DNA from: Mesobacillus boroniphilus JCM 21738
GTDB taxonomy: Bacteria; Bacillota; Bacilli; Bacillales; Cytobacillaceae
Assembly: GCF_000517385.1 (NCBI RefSeq)
Contig: NZ_BAUW01000015.1
Location: forward strand, 1 to 58,772
Reading direction: 5' to 3'
DNA: 58,772 nucleotides
Part shown: positions 9,442 to 19,649 of the stretch, piece by piece
How positions within the stretch are numbered: position 1 is the first letter of the stretch
Layout: each line of letters begins with the position of its first letter
Notes under the pieces: model-generated
Told to the model about the DNA's origin: nothing
The model's input: only the letters and a program-made list of their open reading frames with translations
Database searches by the model: none
Translations under genes and position numbers: made by a program

Positions 9442-10313
9442 TTATTTTACAAAACCAAGCAGCATTTCACGGATGATTTTGCTTGCTGTGTTGGCTGTCA
9501 TTTCGGATGTATCATAGATTGGCGCGATTTCTACAAGGTCTGCTCCAACTACGTTCACACCAGAGTTAGCAATTGCATGGATTGATGCAAGCAGCTCCTT
9601 GGAAGTGATACCGCCGGCGTCAACTGTTCCTGTTCCAGGTGCATGTGCAGGATCAAGAACGTCAATGTCGATTGTGATATATACTGGGCGGCCAGCAAGC
9701 TTAGGCAATACTTCCTTCAGAGGCTCAAGAACCTCAAACTTGGAAATGTGCAGGCCCACTTCCTTCGCCCAATCGAATTCTTCCTTCATTCCGGAACGGA
9801 TTCCGAATGAGTAAACATTTTTCGGTCCAATTTTCTCAGCAATCTTGCGGATTGGCGTTGAATGGGACAGCGGCTCGCTTCATAGTGTTCACGCAGGTCA
9901 GCGTGTGCGTCAATATGGATGATCGCCAGGTCTTCGTATTTTTTTGACACTGCCTTCATCACTGGCCATGATACCAGGTGCTCGCCGCCCATTCCAAGCG
10001 GGAATTTTTCCTCAGCCAGAAGCTTGTCCACGTATTCTTCGATTAAATCCAGGCTTTTCTGGGCATTGCCGAATGGAAGCGGGATATCTCCTGCATCGAA
10101 ATAGATAAGGTCAGTCATCTCGCGATCAAGATAAGGGCTGTACTCTTCAAGTCCAATTGATACCTCGCGGATACGGGTCGGGCCAAATCGTGAACCCGGA
10201 CGGTAGCTGACTGTCCAGTCCATAGGCATACCGTACAGGACTGCCTTACTTTCTTCAAAATTAGAATGGCTGCCGATAAACACATTGCCAGAATAGGCTT
10301 CATCAAAACGCAT
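9442..10313 (-). CDS. speB: Agmatinase (frameshifted)
   Basis: Ureohydrolase that converts agmatine to putrescine plus urea. The binuclear Mn ligands are visible in GGEHLVSW, IIHIDAHADLR and TIDIDVLDPAHAPGTG. The frame breaks near 9880; adding one G gives HYEGEPLSHSTPIRK, the expected active-site loop, and a 290-residue protein. The start MRFDEAYSG at 10313 has AAAGAGGTG upstream and matches the family N-terminus; a longer TTG start at 10331 is unlikely. It follows speE in the same direction; together they make putrescine and spermidine. Confidence 0.94.
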
Positions 10314-10376
10314 TCCAAACACCTCTTTCAATTGTTTTTACAAATTCTAAAATTACATTTTTCACTTCGAGAAATG

Positions 10377-10500
10377 TCCAGCTCCAGCGCCTAGCCCCTC
10401 GAGTCACTTCGATCCGCTCAATGAAGTCAAAGAACGACTTCACCGGTCGGCCCTCCAGTGCTTGTCGGGGCTGACCAAGGCACTTCCGCTTTTCTGCATT
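10377..10500 (-). repeat. Dispersed repeat copy
   Basis: Complete copy in reverse orientation, from TGTCCAGCTCCAGCGCC to AAGGCACTTCCGCTTTTC, with the central GAAGTC-gttcttt-GACTTC hairpin. It lies between speE and speB. Confidence 0.85.
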
Positions 10501-10545
10501 AAAACGGCCCCCGTATTTGACGGGAAGCTATATTTAATATCCTCA

Positions 10546-11373
10546 TTATTTTACAAGATCGCCTACGAATTTAGGCAATACGAAAGCTGCTTTGTGAAGC
10601 TCTTTCGTATAGTACTTCGTTTCGATGTCGTGGAAGCGATCCTCGCTCACTTCAAGCGGATCATGCTTCCTTGATCCAAGTGTGAAAGCCCACATTCCGC
10701 TTGGGTATGTCGGGATGTTCGCAATGTAAAGGCGTGTGATTGGGAAGATTTCCTTAACATCCTTCTGTACATTGCGGATAAGGTCAGCCTTGAACCATGG
10801 GTTGTCAGACTGTGCAACAAAAATCCCGTCTTCCTTCAATGCTTTAAAAATTCCAGCGTAAAAGCCTTTTGTGAACAGGTTTACTGCCGGTCCAACTGGT
10901 TCAGTAGAGTCAACCATGATGACATCATACTGGTTGTCGCTTTCCGCGATATGCAAGAAGCCGTCGCCAACCTGGACATCAACACGCGGGTCATCAAGCT
11001 TGCCTGCGATTTCAGGCAGGTATTTCTTAGAGTATTCGATTACCTTTCCATCAATATCAACAAGAGTAGCTTTCTTCACGCTTGGGTGCTTAAGCACTTC
11101 ACGGATAACGCCTCCGTCACCGCCTCCTACAACTAATACATGCTCAGGATTCGGGTGAGTGAACAACGGAATGTGCGCAACCATCTCGTGGTAAACGAAC
11201 TCATCTTTAACAGAAGTCATGACCATGTCGTCAAGAAGAAGCATATTGCCCCACTCTTCCGTCTCAACCATATCAAGCTTCTGGAATTCTGTCTGTTCTG
11301 TATGTAACGTCTTATTCACTTTCATTGTGATACCAAAGTTCTCTGTCTGTTTTTCTGTAAACCAAAGACCCAT
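10546..11373 (-). CDS. speE: Spermidine synthase
   Basis: Aminopropyltransferase that makes spermidine from putrescine and decarboxylated S-adenosylmethionine. The binding motifs [33 protein letters not shown] and [14 protein letters not shown] are intact, with the N-terminal strand domain [14 protein letters not shown] in front. I chose the ATG at 11373, which has GGAAGGAAG upstream, over longer in-frame starts that lack family similarity. 275 residues, intact. It is divergent from pbpG. Confidence 0.96.
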   Translation of the reverse strand: MGLWFTEKQTENFGITMKVNKTLHTEQTEFQKLDMVETEEWGNMLLLDDMVMTSVKDEFVYHEMVAHIPLFTHPNPEHVLVVGGGDGGVIREVLKHPSVKKATLVDIDGKVIEYSKKYLPEIAGKLDDPRVDVQVGDGFLHIAESDNQYDVIMVDSTEPVGPAVNLFTKGFYAGIFKALKEDGIFVAQSDNPWFKADLIRNVQKDVKEIFPITRLYIANIPTYPSGMWAFTLGSRKHDPLEVSEDRFHDIETKYYTKELHKAAFVLPKFVGDLVK

Positions 11374-11642
11374 TTTTCTTCCTTCCTTTCGGCAAAAAAT
11401 TTCCGTTATGATGCGGCGAATATCATGTGATGGACTGCTGAACTGTCCAAATTTCTTTTGTGCAAGCATGACGCTTTCATATTATTTTTTATGTTTCCCC
11501 AACATCACAAATACAAACATCAGAAAAAGTATAGTTGAATCTAGCAAAAATGCAAGCAAAATTTAATTATCTTTGATTCTATGTTTAAAACCTGCTGTTT
11601 TTTTCATACTGTTAATATCTACTTTTTTTAGGAGGAAGCAGT

Positions 11643-13705
11643 ATGGAGCTGATGACAGACCAGCGGTTTCGCAAGACGATTAAATATTTGCGTGCTTTGA
11701 TTTTTTTCGGGCTTGCAGGACTTGCTTTGGCGACTGTACTCTACTTTTCCCTGATCGGTTATGCGAAGCTCCAGGGTCCGCCTCCGCTGGCCGTACCGCA
11801 ATCGACTTTGTTTTTCTCGGATGATGGAACGGTAATCGGCGAAAGCCATTCCGGCCAAAAGCGATATTGGGTTGCGCTCAAGGATATTTCGCCTCATTTG
11901 ATTAATGCGACAATTTCTATAGAGGATAAGACCTTTTTTACCCATAATGGTTTTGATTATAAGCGGATTGCCGGGGCTGCGCTTGCTGACATAAAGGCAA
12001 TGGCCAAGGTCCAGGGGGCGAGCACGATTACCCAGCAGTATGCAAGGAACCTTTATCTCGAACATGACAAGACGTGGAAGCGTAAAGCAACAGAAGCGCT
12101 GTACACTTTTCGACTGGAGATGAATTATTCCAAGGACGAGATCCTAGAAGGCTATTTGAATACGATTTATTATGGCAATGGTGCGTACGGTGTCCAGGCA
12201 GCAAGCACTTATTATTTTGGCAAGGACGCGAAGGATTTATCCCTGGCTGAAGCTTCCATGCTGGCGGGAATCCCGAAAGGCCCCAGCATTTACTCTCCTT
12301 TCGCCTCAATGGAAAAAGCAAAGCAGCGTCAGCAGACCATTTTAAGTACGATGAAGGCAAACGGTTATATCACTGAACTTTACGCGCAGAAAGCGAGCAT
12401 TGAAAAGCTGGAGCTTGTAGGAGAACATCAGCATTCCCGGATTGGAGCGGCACCATACTTCCAGGACGCTGTCCAGAATGCGCTCAAGAATTCATTGAAT
12501 TTTGATGACCGGACCATTTCGCTCGGCGGATTGAGGTTTATACGACGCTTAATCTTGATCAGCAGGAAATCGCTGAAAAGTCGATTGATAAAATGATTGC
12601 ATCCGATTCAGAAATCCAGGCAGGCATTGTGGCGATGGATCCGAAGAATGGACATGTAGTGGCGCTCGTAGGAGGCAGAAATTATGTGGAAAGCCCGTTC
12701 AATCGTGCTGTTCAGGCTGTCAGGCAGCCAGGGTCGACCATGAAACCGATCCTGTATTACGCGGCACTCGAGAACGGCTTTACTCCATCATCGACAATGA
12801 AAAGCCAGCTGACGACGTTCATGTTCGATGATGGACGTTCAGAATATACGCCACATAATTTCAACAATAAATATGCGGAAGATGATATTACGATGGCACA
12901 GGCTTTGGCGTTGTCTGATAATGTGTACGCTGTTAAAACCCATCTTTTCCTGGGAGAGGGAACTCTTGTTGAAACAGCGAAGCGTTTTGGGATTAAGACG
13001 GATATGGACGAGGTTCCATCGCTTGCCCTTGGCACATCTGGCGTCAGGGTGATTGATATGGCCAATGCCTACAGTATTTTAGCGAATGGCGGCAAAAAAG
13101 TAGATCCTGTGCTGATTAAGAGAGTCGAAAACCATAAAGGTGAAGTAATATACGAGTATAATGCTAAAAAAGAAGAAGTTCTAAAGCCCGAACTTGCCTC
13201 GGTGATGACCCATATGATGACAGGCATTTTTGATAAAAAGCTCAATGGCTATTCTTCTGTGACAGGCAGTACGCTGATTAAAAAAATGACACGTCCGTAT
13301 GCGGCAAAGTCTGGGACGACCGAAACGGACAGCTGGATGATCGGCTATACCCCCCAGCTCGTTTCCGCCGTATGGACAGGTTACGATAAAGGCAAGCCAA
13401 TTGAACTGACAGTAGAAAAATCCTATGCGAAGAACATCTGGCTGGATTTCATGGAAAAAGCGCTTGATGATGAGCCTGCGAAAAAATTCAAGGCAGCAAA
13501 AGGGACTGTTGCCGTCTACGTTGACCCTGCCAGCGGCAAGCTCGCTGCTGACGGATGTCCGGTAAAAAGGCTGACATTATTCGCGGCAGGTACAGAGCCT
13601 GCTGAATACTGCACAGATCATTTGGATCATGAAAACCATAAGGAAGAACAGCCTAAGAAGGAAAAGGAAAAGAAGCCTTTGTACAAGCGGATTTTCGGGT
13701 TATAA
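11643..13705 (+). CDS. pbpG: Class A penicillin-binding protein PbpG-like (frameshifted)
   Basis: Bifunctional peptidoglycan synthase of the YwhE/PBP2d type; in B. subtilis pbpG is forespore-expressed. It has an N-terminal membrane anchor (residues about 18-42). A GT51 transglycosylase domain shows SIEDKTFFTHNGFD, QGASTITQQYARN and LNTIYYGNGAYGVQ. The transpeptidase domain shows PGSTMKP (SxxK), LSDN and KSGTTETDSW. The frame breaks near 12535; adding one G yields LRVYTTLNLDQQEIAEKS, for 687 residues against about 690 in the family. A lysine- and glutamate-rich tail ends the protein. Confidence 0.92.
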
Positions 13706-13767
13706 AGGATCCTCTATACCATACAGCGTCAACAACAATTATCTCACTATAATAAGAAGTCAAAAGA

Positions 13768-13799
13768 AAACCCCGGAAGCAAGTCTCCGGGGTTTTTCT
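13768..13799. terminator. Terminator between pbpG and ywhD
   Basis: AAACCCCGGA-agcaag-TCTCCGGGGTTTTT. A strong hairpin with T5 on the plus strand and A-rich flank on the other side. Confidence 0.88.
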
Positions 13800-13931
13800 C
13801 GTCCTAGCATAAAATGTGTTTTACGCTGTTATCAGTTTACTTTTTTTATTGCATTTGAGCAAGCCAGATATTGTAACTTGCTGTTAAATGTCACAATTTA
13901 GACAAATTATTAGGAGAATTATCCAAATATA

Positions 13932-14443
13932 TTAATTGGCTAATAAATCGCTCTTCAGCTTTTCTTCAGAACGTACCCACATTCCCGAATCATGATTCTT
14001 CAAGAAATCAGCTAGAATTCGTTTTGATTTTTCATCCATATGGGCCACAATGATATGGCGCTTGATCGACTTATCAAGACGGTTCACATGCTCAGGCAGC
14101 GATTTGTAGCCGCGGCGGATTTCGCGGTTAACGGTCATTGCACAAGCTGTGACACCTGCATAATAAGGACCTTCTTCCTTCCTGTCAATCGTCACCCAGA
14201 CTACCCAATATGGCTTTGCATCAGGCACTTCATTTCGGTCAGGGAGAAACTTGATCCCTTTTTCTACAGCACTGCGTGCGTGCATCGCACCAACTTCTAC
14301 AGCTGCCTCGCCCGCATCCACGTCAATGATGACCGGTGAGACATTATCAAGTGTGAGAACACCTTTTCCAAAACCTTATGGCCGTCCATCGGGTCATTTT
14401 TGATAATATTGAAGCCAATATTCTTGCCCTTTTTTTCTTCCAT
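13932..14443 (-). CDS. ywhD: YwhD family protein (frameshifted)
   Basis: Conserved Bacillus protein YwhD, function unknown, about 170 residues. The continuous part starts at DAGEAAVEVGAMHARSAVEK. The N-terminal part, MEEKKGKNIGFNIIKNDP, is in another frame; one G added near 14363 joins them through VLEKGVLTLDNVSPVIIDV. The ATG at 14443 has AAGGAGGTTTCCAAC upstream. ywhC starts 24 bp downstream in B. subtilis order, and the two probably share a transcript here. Confidence 0.85.
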
Positions 14444-14466
14444 GTTGGAAACCTCCTTAAAATGAA

Positions 14467-15105
14467 TCAGAAAAACAGATTGTATATTCCATCGGTCACA
14501 GCCGGGATCAAATAATAGAAAACCGGCTGGATTGTATATTGGTCTAGGGGCGTGATCACAAGGATCAAGAAAATGATCGATCCATACGCTTCATACTTGG
14601 TCATTTTTGCCCTGATGTCCGCTGGTGCCAGGTCCTCGATTATCCGGTAACCATCAAGCGGCGGGAACGGCAACAGGTTGAATACAAACAGCATTGCATT
14701 CAGTCCGATAAAGATATTCAGGAAGTCCAGGAAAAACTCTGGAACCCCAGGCGCCAATCCAAGCATCACAAATATGTACCAGATGGCGAATGCCAGGAAG
14801 ACTAGAATAAGATTGCTTACGGGCCCGGCAACCGATACAAGCACTCCGGCAAGCTTTGGATTTTTAAACATGAAGCGATTGACCGGAACCGGTCTCGCCC
14901 ACCCGAATCCTGCGATGAAAATCAAGATGGTTCCCAGCGGGTCCAAATGCTTGATCGGATTCAGTGTCAATCGTCCCTGTCTCTGTGCAGTCGGGTCGCC
15001 AAATTTATACGCAACCCAGGCGTGCGCGAATTCATGGACCGCGAAGGCAATCATTAACGCAGCTGCCACATACGGAATTTCCTCTAACGAATAGGGTAAG
15101 CTCAC
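14467..15105 (-). CDS. ywhC: Site-2 protease family membrane metalloprotease
   Basis: M50 (S2P-like) intramembrane zinc protease. The zinc motif HEFAHAWVA lies near residue 27 and the distal NLLPFPPLDGYRI supplies the third ligand Asp. Five to six hydrophobic segments cover the protein. I chose the GTG at 15105 with AAAGGGGAATG upstream; the longer frame to 15189 would translate the dispersed repeat. 212 residues, intact. Its substrate is unknown. Confidence 0.9.
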   Translation of the reverse strand: MSLPYSLEEIPYVAAALMIAFAVHEFAHAWVAYKFGDPTAQRQGRLTLNPIKHLDPLGTILIFIAGFGWARPVPVNRFMFKNPKLAGVLVSVAGPVSNLILVFLAFAIWYIFVMLGLAPGVPEFFLDFLNIFIGLNAMLFVFNLLPFPPLDGYRIIEDLAPADIRAKMTKYEAYGSIIFLILVITPLDQYTIQPVFYYLIPAVTDGIYNLFF

Positions 15106-15133
15106 ATTCCATTCCCCTTTTTTGACTTTTCTT

Positions 15134-15256
15134 TGTCCAGCTCCAGCGCCTAGCCCCTCGAGTCGCTTCGATCTGCCCAATGAAGTCAAAGAACGACTTC
15201 ACCGGTCAGCCCTCCAGCGCTTGTCGGGGCTGAACAAGGCGCTTGCGCTTTTCTTA
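15134..15256 (-). repeat. Dispersed repeat copy
   Basis: Full copy in reverse orientation (TGTCCAGCTCCAGCGCC to GCGCTTGCGCTTTTC) between ywhC and ywhB, just upstream of the ywhC start. Confidence 0.85.
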
Positions 15257-15376
15257 AAGTATAACTCATATTTATGCGAAAGTGAAAAAGACAATCTGCC
15301 ACCGAACTTGCGAATTTTAGCGAATTATGAAAAACTCAATTTAGATTAAATCAACCATTTCAAGGAGGCAAAGCAA

Positions 15377-15562
15377 ATGCCATACGTAACAGTAAAAATG
15401 CTTGAAGGACGCACAGAGCACCAAAAGAAAGCACTAGTTGAAAAAGTAACAGACGCTGTCAGCGAAACAACAGGGGCGCCTAAGGAGAAAGTTGTCGTGT
15501 TCATCGAGGAAATGACGAAGAACCACTATGGTGTTGCAGGCAAGAGGTTGAGTGACGAATAG
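15377..15562 (+). CDS. ywhB: 4-oxalocrotonate tautomerase family protein
   Basis: 61-residue tautomerase with the catalytic N-terminal proline (MPYVTVKMLEGR), Arg11-Arg/Lys region, and VVVFIEEMTKNHYGVAGKR. Members form hexamers and catalyse keto-enol tautomerisation; YwhB of B. subtilis is a known homologue whose natural substrate is unclear. A CAAGGAGGCAAAGCAA site precedes the ATG. Intact; terminator directly after. Confidence 0.94.
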   Translation: MPYVTVKMLEGRTEHQKKALVEKVTDAVSETTGAPKEKVVVFIEEMTKNHYGVAGKRLSDE

Positions 15563-15572
15563 AGTCAATAAA

Positions 15573-15600
15573 AGCTCAGAGAATTCTGGGCTTTTTCCTT
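15573..15600 (+). terminator. ywhB terminator
   Basis: AGCTCAGA-gaat-TCTGGGCT followed by TTTTTCCTTTT, 11 bp after the ywhB stop. Confidence 0.8.
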
Positions 15601-15604
15601 TTAT

Positions 15605-15700
15605 GTGACCGTGAACCGCAGTTTCTTCTTTTTCACGGGCACATGTTTTCCTTTCTTGTGCCCGTGAACCGCGGTTTCCTCTTTTCACGGGTACATACTA
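15605..15700. repeat. Phrase array E: GTGCCCGTGAA and its complement, 53-bp period
   Basis: GTGACCGTGAACCGC at 15605 and GTGCCCGTGAACCGC at 15658 are 53 bp apart. Each is followed by the inverted phrase TTCACGGGCACAT or TTCACGGGTACAT, so each unit can fold into an 11-bp hairpin with a pyrimidine-rich loop. It lies between convergent ywhB and ywgA. Confidence 0.85.
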
Positions 15701-15792
15701 TATACTGCCTAACTAACCCTTCTTCCCCATAACAAAAAAACGAGCACAAAACCCAAAGTAGGTTCCATACTCGATTCATAATAAAAATCTTC

Positions 15793-16307
15793 TTATGCCA
15801 ACAATTGCTTTGATTTATTTTTCAAGCCCTCGATATACGCATAAGCTCCATCAATTTCTTCATCGGTGTATTTCTGGCTCTTTTTTACAATCTGGATTTT
15901 TTCCCGAACCTCAGCTTCTGGCAAGTTATCAAAATACAAAACAGTTGAAACAAGTTCAAGGAATCTTGCATTCTGGTCGTTAATGTCGGTCAGGCAATCG
16001 CGAGGCATGGCATCTCGACTGTGTTTTCACCGAGGAATTCCTGGCCTGCTTCGGTCAATGTGTAACGGTACTGGTAGTAGCCGCCTTTCTTTTCCTTCAC
16101 TTCGTCCAAAAAGCCCATGTTGCAAAGTTCTTCCACCCGCAATGTTAGCTCTTCGGAATATGGTCCGTAAAAATGGAACTGGAAGCGTTCCTGGAAAGGG
16201 AATTCCATCTTTTTTGCGATATAGATCATTTTCTGCAGTTTTTTCCTGCCGATAATCTCTCCGGAAACTGAAATGGCATGTATGATTTTAGCGTGGTCTT
16301 TTAACAA
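15793..16307 (-). CDS. ywgA: YwgA family protein (frameshifted)
   Basis: Conserved Bacillus protein of about 170 residues, function not known to me. The N-terminal half, starting MLKDHAKIIHAISVSGEIIGRKKLQ, looks like a winged-helix-type domain with KLQKMIYIAKK. The C-terminal half (CLTDINDQNARFLELVSTVLYFDN) is in another frame; one base added near 16005 joins the two. It precedes nothing else on its strand and follows ywfO with an 18-bp gap, so the two are likely co-transcribed. Confidence 0.82.
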
Positions 16308-16325
16308 AACGCGTCAACTCCTGTA

Positions 16326-17642
16326 TCAAATGGTCCCATTGTCTAAGTTCAGCTCAAGAATCTGTGCAATCTGTTCAATCTCTGGGCGTGCTTTCTCCTT
16401 TTCCAGAAAATCGGAAGGATAATATAATTTATGGTCTGTCCGTCTTTTACCTGAAATGGCATCGACAATATCAGACTCTCTCGATAGCTCACGGATTTCG
16501 CCGTTTTTCTTCAGCAGATGGATCGGAAGCCGTTCTTCCTCTTCACCCGGACGGTAAAAATCGTAAGGCAGGTCTGATGATGAATCGACAACCAGGTAAT
16601 ATTCTGGATCCAGTCCCGCCTGCTCAAATAACATGGAAAGCTTCGCAAGCTTCTTATATTCCTTGGCAGGGTCGAACTCGACATATTTAAATAGATTGCG
16701 GTTATTGAAGCGGCGGCACAAATCGCTCAGGATTTCGTCCTCTTCTTCCTCCCAAATCTGGAAATAGTAGAGGAACACGGCTTCATCCAGCTTTAAATAG
16801 TCTTCCAGTGTCATGCGTTCTTCAAAAATTGAATAAAAATGATGCGGTTTATGTTTAAAGGTGTAGTTTTGCTCGTGAAGGTGTTTGGCACGGTGCAGGA
16901 TTTTCGTCAGGATGACCTCGGCACTCCTTGTCACTGGATGGAAATAAACCTGCCAGTACATCTGATAGCGGCTCATTATGTAGTCCTCGACAGCATGCAT
17001 CCCGCTCTGCTTAATCACGACTTGATCCTCGCGCGGACGCATCACACGCAAAATCCGTTCCATATCAAAATGTCCGTAGCTGACTCCTGTAAAATAGGCA
17101 TCCCTTTGCAGGTAATCCATCCTGTCAGCATCAATCTGGCTTGAAATCAGGCTGATGACAAGCTTATTTTCGTATGTTTTCTCGATGACCTCAGCGACTT
17201 TTTTCGGGAAGTCCGGCGCCACTCTGGAAAGCACCTGATTCACTTCTGTATCGCCAAGGATGATTTCCCTTGTAAAATCCTCATGATCAAGGTCGAAAAC
17301 CTTCTCGAAAGAATGCGAGAACGGCCCATGGCCGAGGTCATGAAGCAGGGCCGCGCATAATGATAGAAGGCGCTCCCCTTCGTTCCATTCAGAACGGGAC
17401 GCAAAGGCATTGTCCACAATCCGGCGCGTGATTTCATAGACGCCCAGAGAATGGTTGAACCGGCTGTGTTCAGCTCCGTGGAAGGTCAGATACGTCGTGC
17501 CGAGCTGCTTGATCCTTCTAAGGCGCTGGAACTCCTTCGTTCCGATCAAATCCCAGATCACCCGGTCACGGACATGGACATAGCGGTGTACTGGATCTTT
17601 GAAAACTTTTTCTTCAAATAGCTTTTCTTCCGAATATCCCAT
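16326..17642 (-). CDS. ywfO: HD-domain phosphohydrolase YwfO
   Basis: HD superfamily metal-dependent phosphohydrolase, related to dNTP triphosphohydrolases. The metal site is visible as HSRFNHSLGVYEI, ALLHDLGHGPFSHSFE, and the downstream Asp in SSQIDADRMDYLQRDA. 438 residues, close to B. subtilis YwfO (433). GAAGGAGAACG precedes the ATG. The exact nucleotide substrate is not deducible. Confidence 0.92.
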   Translation of the reverse strand: MGYSEEKLFEEKVFKDPVHRYVHVRDRVIWDLIGTKEFQRLRRIKQLGTTYLTFHGAEHSRFNHSLGVYEITRRIVDNAFASRSEWNEGERLLSLCAALLHDLGHGPFSHSFEKVFDLDHEDFTREIILGDTEVNQVLSRVAPDFPKKVAEVIEKTYENKLVISLISSQIDADRMDYLQRDAYFTGVSYGHFDMERILRVMRPREDQVVIKQSGMHAVEDYIMSRYQMYWQVYFHPVTRSAEVILTKILHRAKHLHEQNYTFKHKPHHFYSIFEERMTLEDYLKLDEAVFLYYFQIWEEEEDEILSDLCRRFNNRNLFKYVEFDPAKEYKKLAKLSMLFEQAGLDPEYYLVVDSSSDLPYDFYRPGEEEERLPIHLLKKNGEIRELSRESDIVDAISGKRRTDHKLYYPSDFLEKEKARPEIEQIAQILELNLDNGTI

Positions 17643-17818
17643 CGTTCTCCTTCTTCCTGATTAGCTTGTTTTTATTATAGCCTGTTTCTTTCGTCAAATC
17701 ATCTCGATTTTCTGCAAATTTTTACAAAAATTGCATATACAAATGGAGAAACTCTTCCTATTCCCTTCCATTCCTATATTCCTCGAGTCATAAACTAGTT
17801 TGCAAGTTTGCCTGATTA

Positions 17819-17940
17819 GAAAAGCGCAAGCGCTTGGTCAGCCCCGACAAGCGCTGGAGGGCCGACCATTGAAGTCGTCCTTTGACTTCATTGGGCGGAC
17901 CGAAGCGACTCGAGGGGCTAGGCGGTGGAGCTGGACAATT
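17819..17940 (+). repeat. Dispersed repeat copy
   Basis: Full copy AAAAGCGCAAGCGC to GGTGGAGCTGGACAATT with the central GAAGTC/GACTTC hairpin. It is the main content of the gap 17643-18054. Confidence 0.85.
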
Positions 17941-17972
17941 CTCGAAGTGAAAATTTACACTTTCTTATCCTG

Positions 17973-18014
17973 GAAAAAAATCACCTCTAAACGGTTGTTT
18001 AAAGGTGATTTATA
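17973..18014 (-). terminator. Terminator of the DUF1450 gene
   Basis: AAATCACCT, about 16 loop bases, AGGTGATTT, followed on the minus strand by TTTTTTCC. About 40 bp past the stop codon. Confidence 0.75.
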
Positions 18015-18054
18015 TAGCTTTTGTTCGGTAGCCATTATATTAAAAATAAAAAAC

Positions 18055-18276
18055 TTACTTAAGTTTCTTCTGGACTTTCTCCATAAGCTCTTCTTCTGTC
18101 AGTGCAGCAATTGGCCGGTTATTGACGAACGCGAATGTTTTCTTCCTGCCTGGTCCGCAATAAGACTGGCAGCCGATGTCAACAGTCGCTTCAGGATCCA
18201 GCTGTTTCAGCTTCGGAATCAATGTTTTAAGGTTTACGGCCTGACAATCGTCGCAAACACGGAATTCGTTTGCCAT
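18055..18276 (-). CDS. DUF1450 (YuzB-like) small protein
   Basis: 73-residue protein with an N-terminal CDDC (residues 8-11) and a second Cys pair in [24 protein letters not shown]. This is the DUF1450/YuzB pattern, a thioredoxin-fold-like small protein of unknown function that might bind a metal or Fe-S cluster. AAAGGGTTGTCCTAA lies before the ATG. It stands alone between two repeat-containing gaps. Confidence 0.85.
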   Translation of the reverse strand: MANEFRVCDDCQAVNLKTLIPKLKQLDPEATVDIGCQSYCGPGRKKTFAFVNNRPIAALTEEELMEKVQKKLK

Positions 18277-18301
18277 TTAGGACAACCCTTTCTATAAATA
18301 C

Positions 18302-18384
18302 TGTCAAGCGCCAGCGCCAGCCTCTCAAATCACAAGCATTCTCCCTGCAAAAATCAGGAAAGCCTGAACGCCTCCGCTTTTCGT
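18302..18384 (-). repeat. Degenerate dispersed repeat
   Basis: TGTCAAGCGCCAGCGCCAGCCTCTCAAATCAC at the left and GCCTCCGCTTTTCG at the right resemble the two ends of the dispersed repeat, but the centre is different. Length about 80 bp. Confidence 0.45.
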
Positions 18385-18541
18385 TTTAGACTAAAGGGTA
18401 TTTTACCTCTTATTCAAGATGAATGCAAGCTGTTGAACAGGTCCATTTGCTTATCTATTTAAATGAAAAACACGTATTTTACGCAAAAAATCTACTATCC
18501 TTCCATTTTACAATGTATAAGCTTTCCAATTTCCGGACAAG

Positions 18542-18561
18542 ATTGAAATATAAGTTTCAAT
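18542..18561. promoter_or_regulatory. Inverted repeat upstream of rsfA
   Basis: Perfect ATTGAAA-tataag-TTTCAAT, 31 bp before the rsfA start codon. It could be an operator or form a hairpin in the leader; no known factor is assigned. Confidence 0.35.
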
Positions 18562-18592
18562 AGTTGACCAAAGTAAAAGGGAGTTGAAGAAA

Positions 18593-19459
18593 ATGAAGAC
18601 ACGCCAGGATGCCTGGACGGAAGAAAATGATTTATTGCTAGCTGAAACCGTGCTGCGACATGTAAGAGAAGGAAGCACACAATTGAATGCATTTGAAGAG
18701 GTGGGCGACAAGCTCGACCGCACTTCAGCCGCCTGTGGATTCCGCTGGAATGCAGTCGTCAGGCATAATTATGAAAAAGCATTGCAGCTTGCCAAAAAGC
18801 AGCGAAAACAGAGACAGAGAATCCTAGGAAAAGATCAAGGTGGCAAGAAGAAACTGCTTTACAATCCTCCGGTGCCTTCGCTGGATGAAAGTTTGACAGG
18901 TTCGCTGCCAGCGGTGGAGCAGGAAGAAGCTCAACCAACCTTCGACCTGTCCATGCTCGAACAGGACGACAAGCAAATTGACGCAGCATTTATGGCTGAA
19001 ATGCAAGATTTAATGAATAAGAATCAGGAACAAAAGGATTACTCTACTGAAGCAGCTGCCGAAATGGCTGAGATGCCTGCCCAGGAGATGAAAACAGCTG
19101 TAACCCAGACGACACATACGCCACAGGTCCGCCACACTGTTCCGCTAACCGGCATGACAATGGGACATGTGATCGCCTACTTGCAAAGCCTAAGTGGCTC
19201 ATCGCTTCAGGTAGATATTTATAAGAGTGAGAATGAAAGATTGAAGCGCGAAATCAATAGTTTAAGGAAACAAAACGAAGAACTGCAAGGAAAAATAAAC
19301 AGGCTTGAAGAAAATACGAACACGATGCAGGAAGATTACGAAACACTGATGAAAATCATGAACCGTGCCCGAAAGCTCACTCTGTTTGAAGAAGAAGAAC
19401 GTTCGGCAACAAAGTTCAAGATGGACCGCAACGGCAATCTCGAAAAAGTAGCGGAATAG
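18593..19459 (+). CDS. rsfA: RsfA-family prespore transcription regulator
   Basis: RsfA (YwfN)-type regulator that in B. subtilis tunes sigma-F-dependent forespore genes. The N-terminal SANT/Myb-like helix-turn-helix is seen in [21 protein letters not shown] and [16 protein letters not shown] variable Gln/Glu-rich middle follows. A coiled coil near residues 210-265 contains [20 protein letters not shown]. The ATG at 18593 has AAGGGAG 9 bases upstream; an in-frame TTG at 18584 is too close to it. 288 residues, intact. Confidence 0.9.
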   Translation: MKTRQDAWTEENDLLLAETVLRHVREGSTQLNAFEEVGDKLDRTSAACGFRWNAVVRHNYEKALQLAKKQRKQRQRILGKDQGGKKKLLYNPPVPSLDESLTGSLPAVEQEEAQPTFDLSMLEQDDKQIDAAFMAEMQDLMNKNQEQKDYSTEAAAEMAEMPAQEMKTAVTQTTHTPQVRHTVPLTGMTMGHVIAYLQSLSGSSLQVDIYKSENERLKREINSLRKQNEELQGKINRLEENTNTMQEDYETLMKIMNRARKLTLFEEEERSATKFKMDRNGNLEKVAE

Positions 19460-19591
19460 AAATCTAGTTGCTAAATAGATAGATGGTAGATGGAGAAGGA
19501 GTTATGGCAGCAGCCCCCTCTTAAGCTCTTATAAGACTTTTAAATTAGGAACTTGTAAATTTCATTACGAAAGGTCTCCGAAAAGAGCCTA

Positions 19592-19624
19592 AAACAAGCC
19601 GGAAAACATCTGTTTTCCGGCTTC
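19592..19624. terminator. Terminator between rsfA and lipL
   Basis: AAGCCGGAAAACA-tc-TGTTTTCCGGCTT, a 13-bp perfect stem between convergent genes. Confidence 0.88.
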
Positions 19625-19649
19625 TATATATTATTCTGAATTGGGCTCG

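Noticed and set aside
15106..15189. Longer N-terminus for the site-2 protease
   Set aside because: It would translate the dispersed repeat; the GTG at 15105 has a good ribosome binding site and gives the family start.
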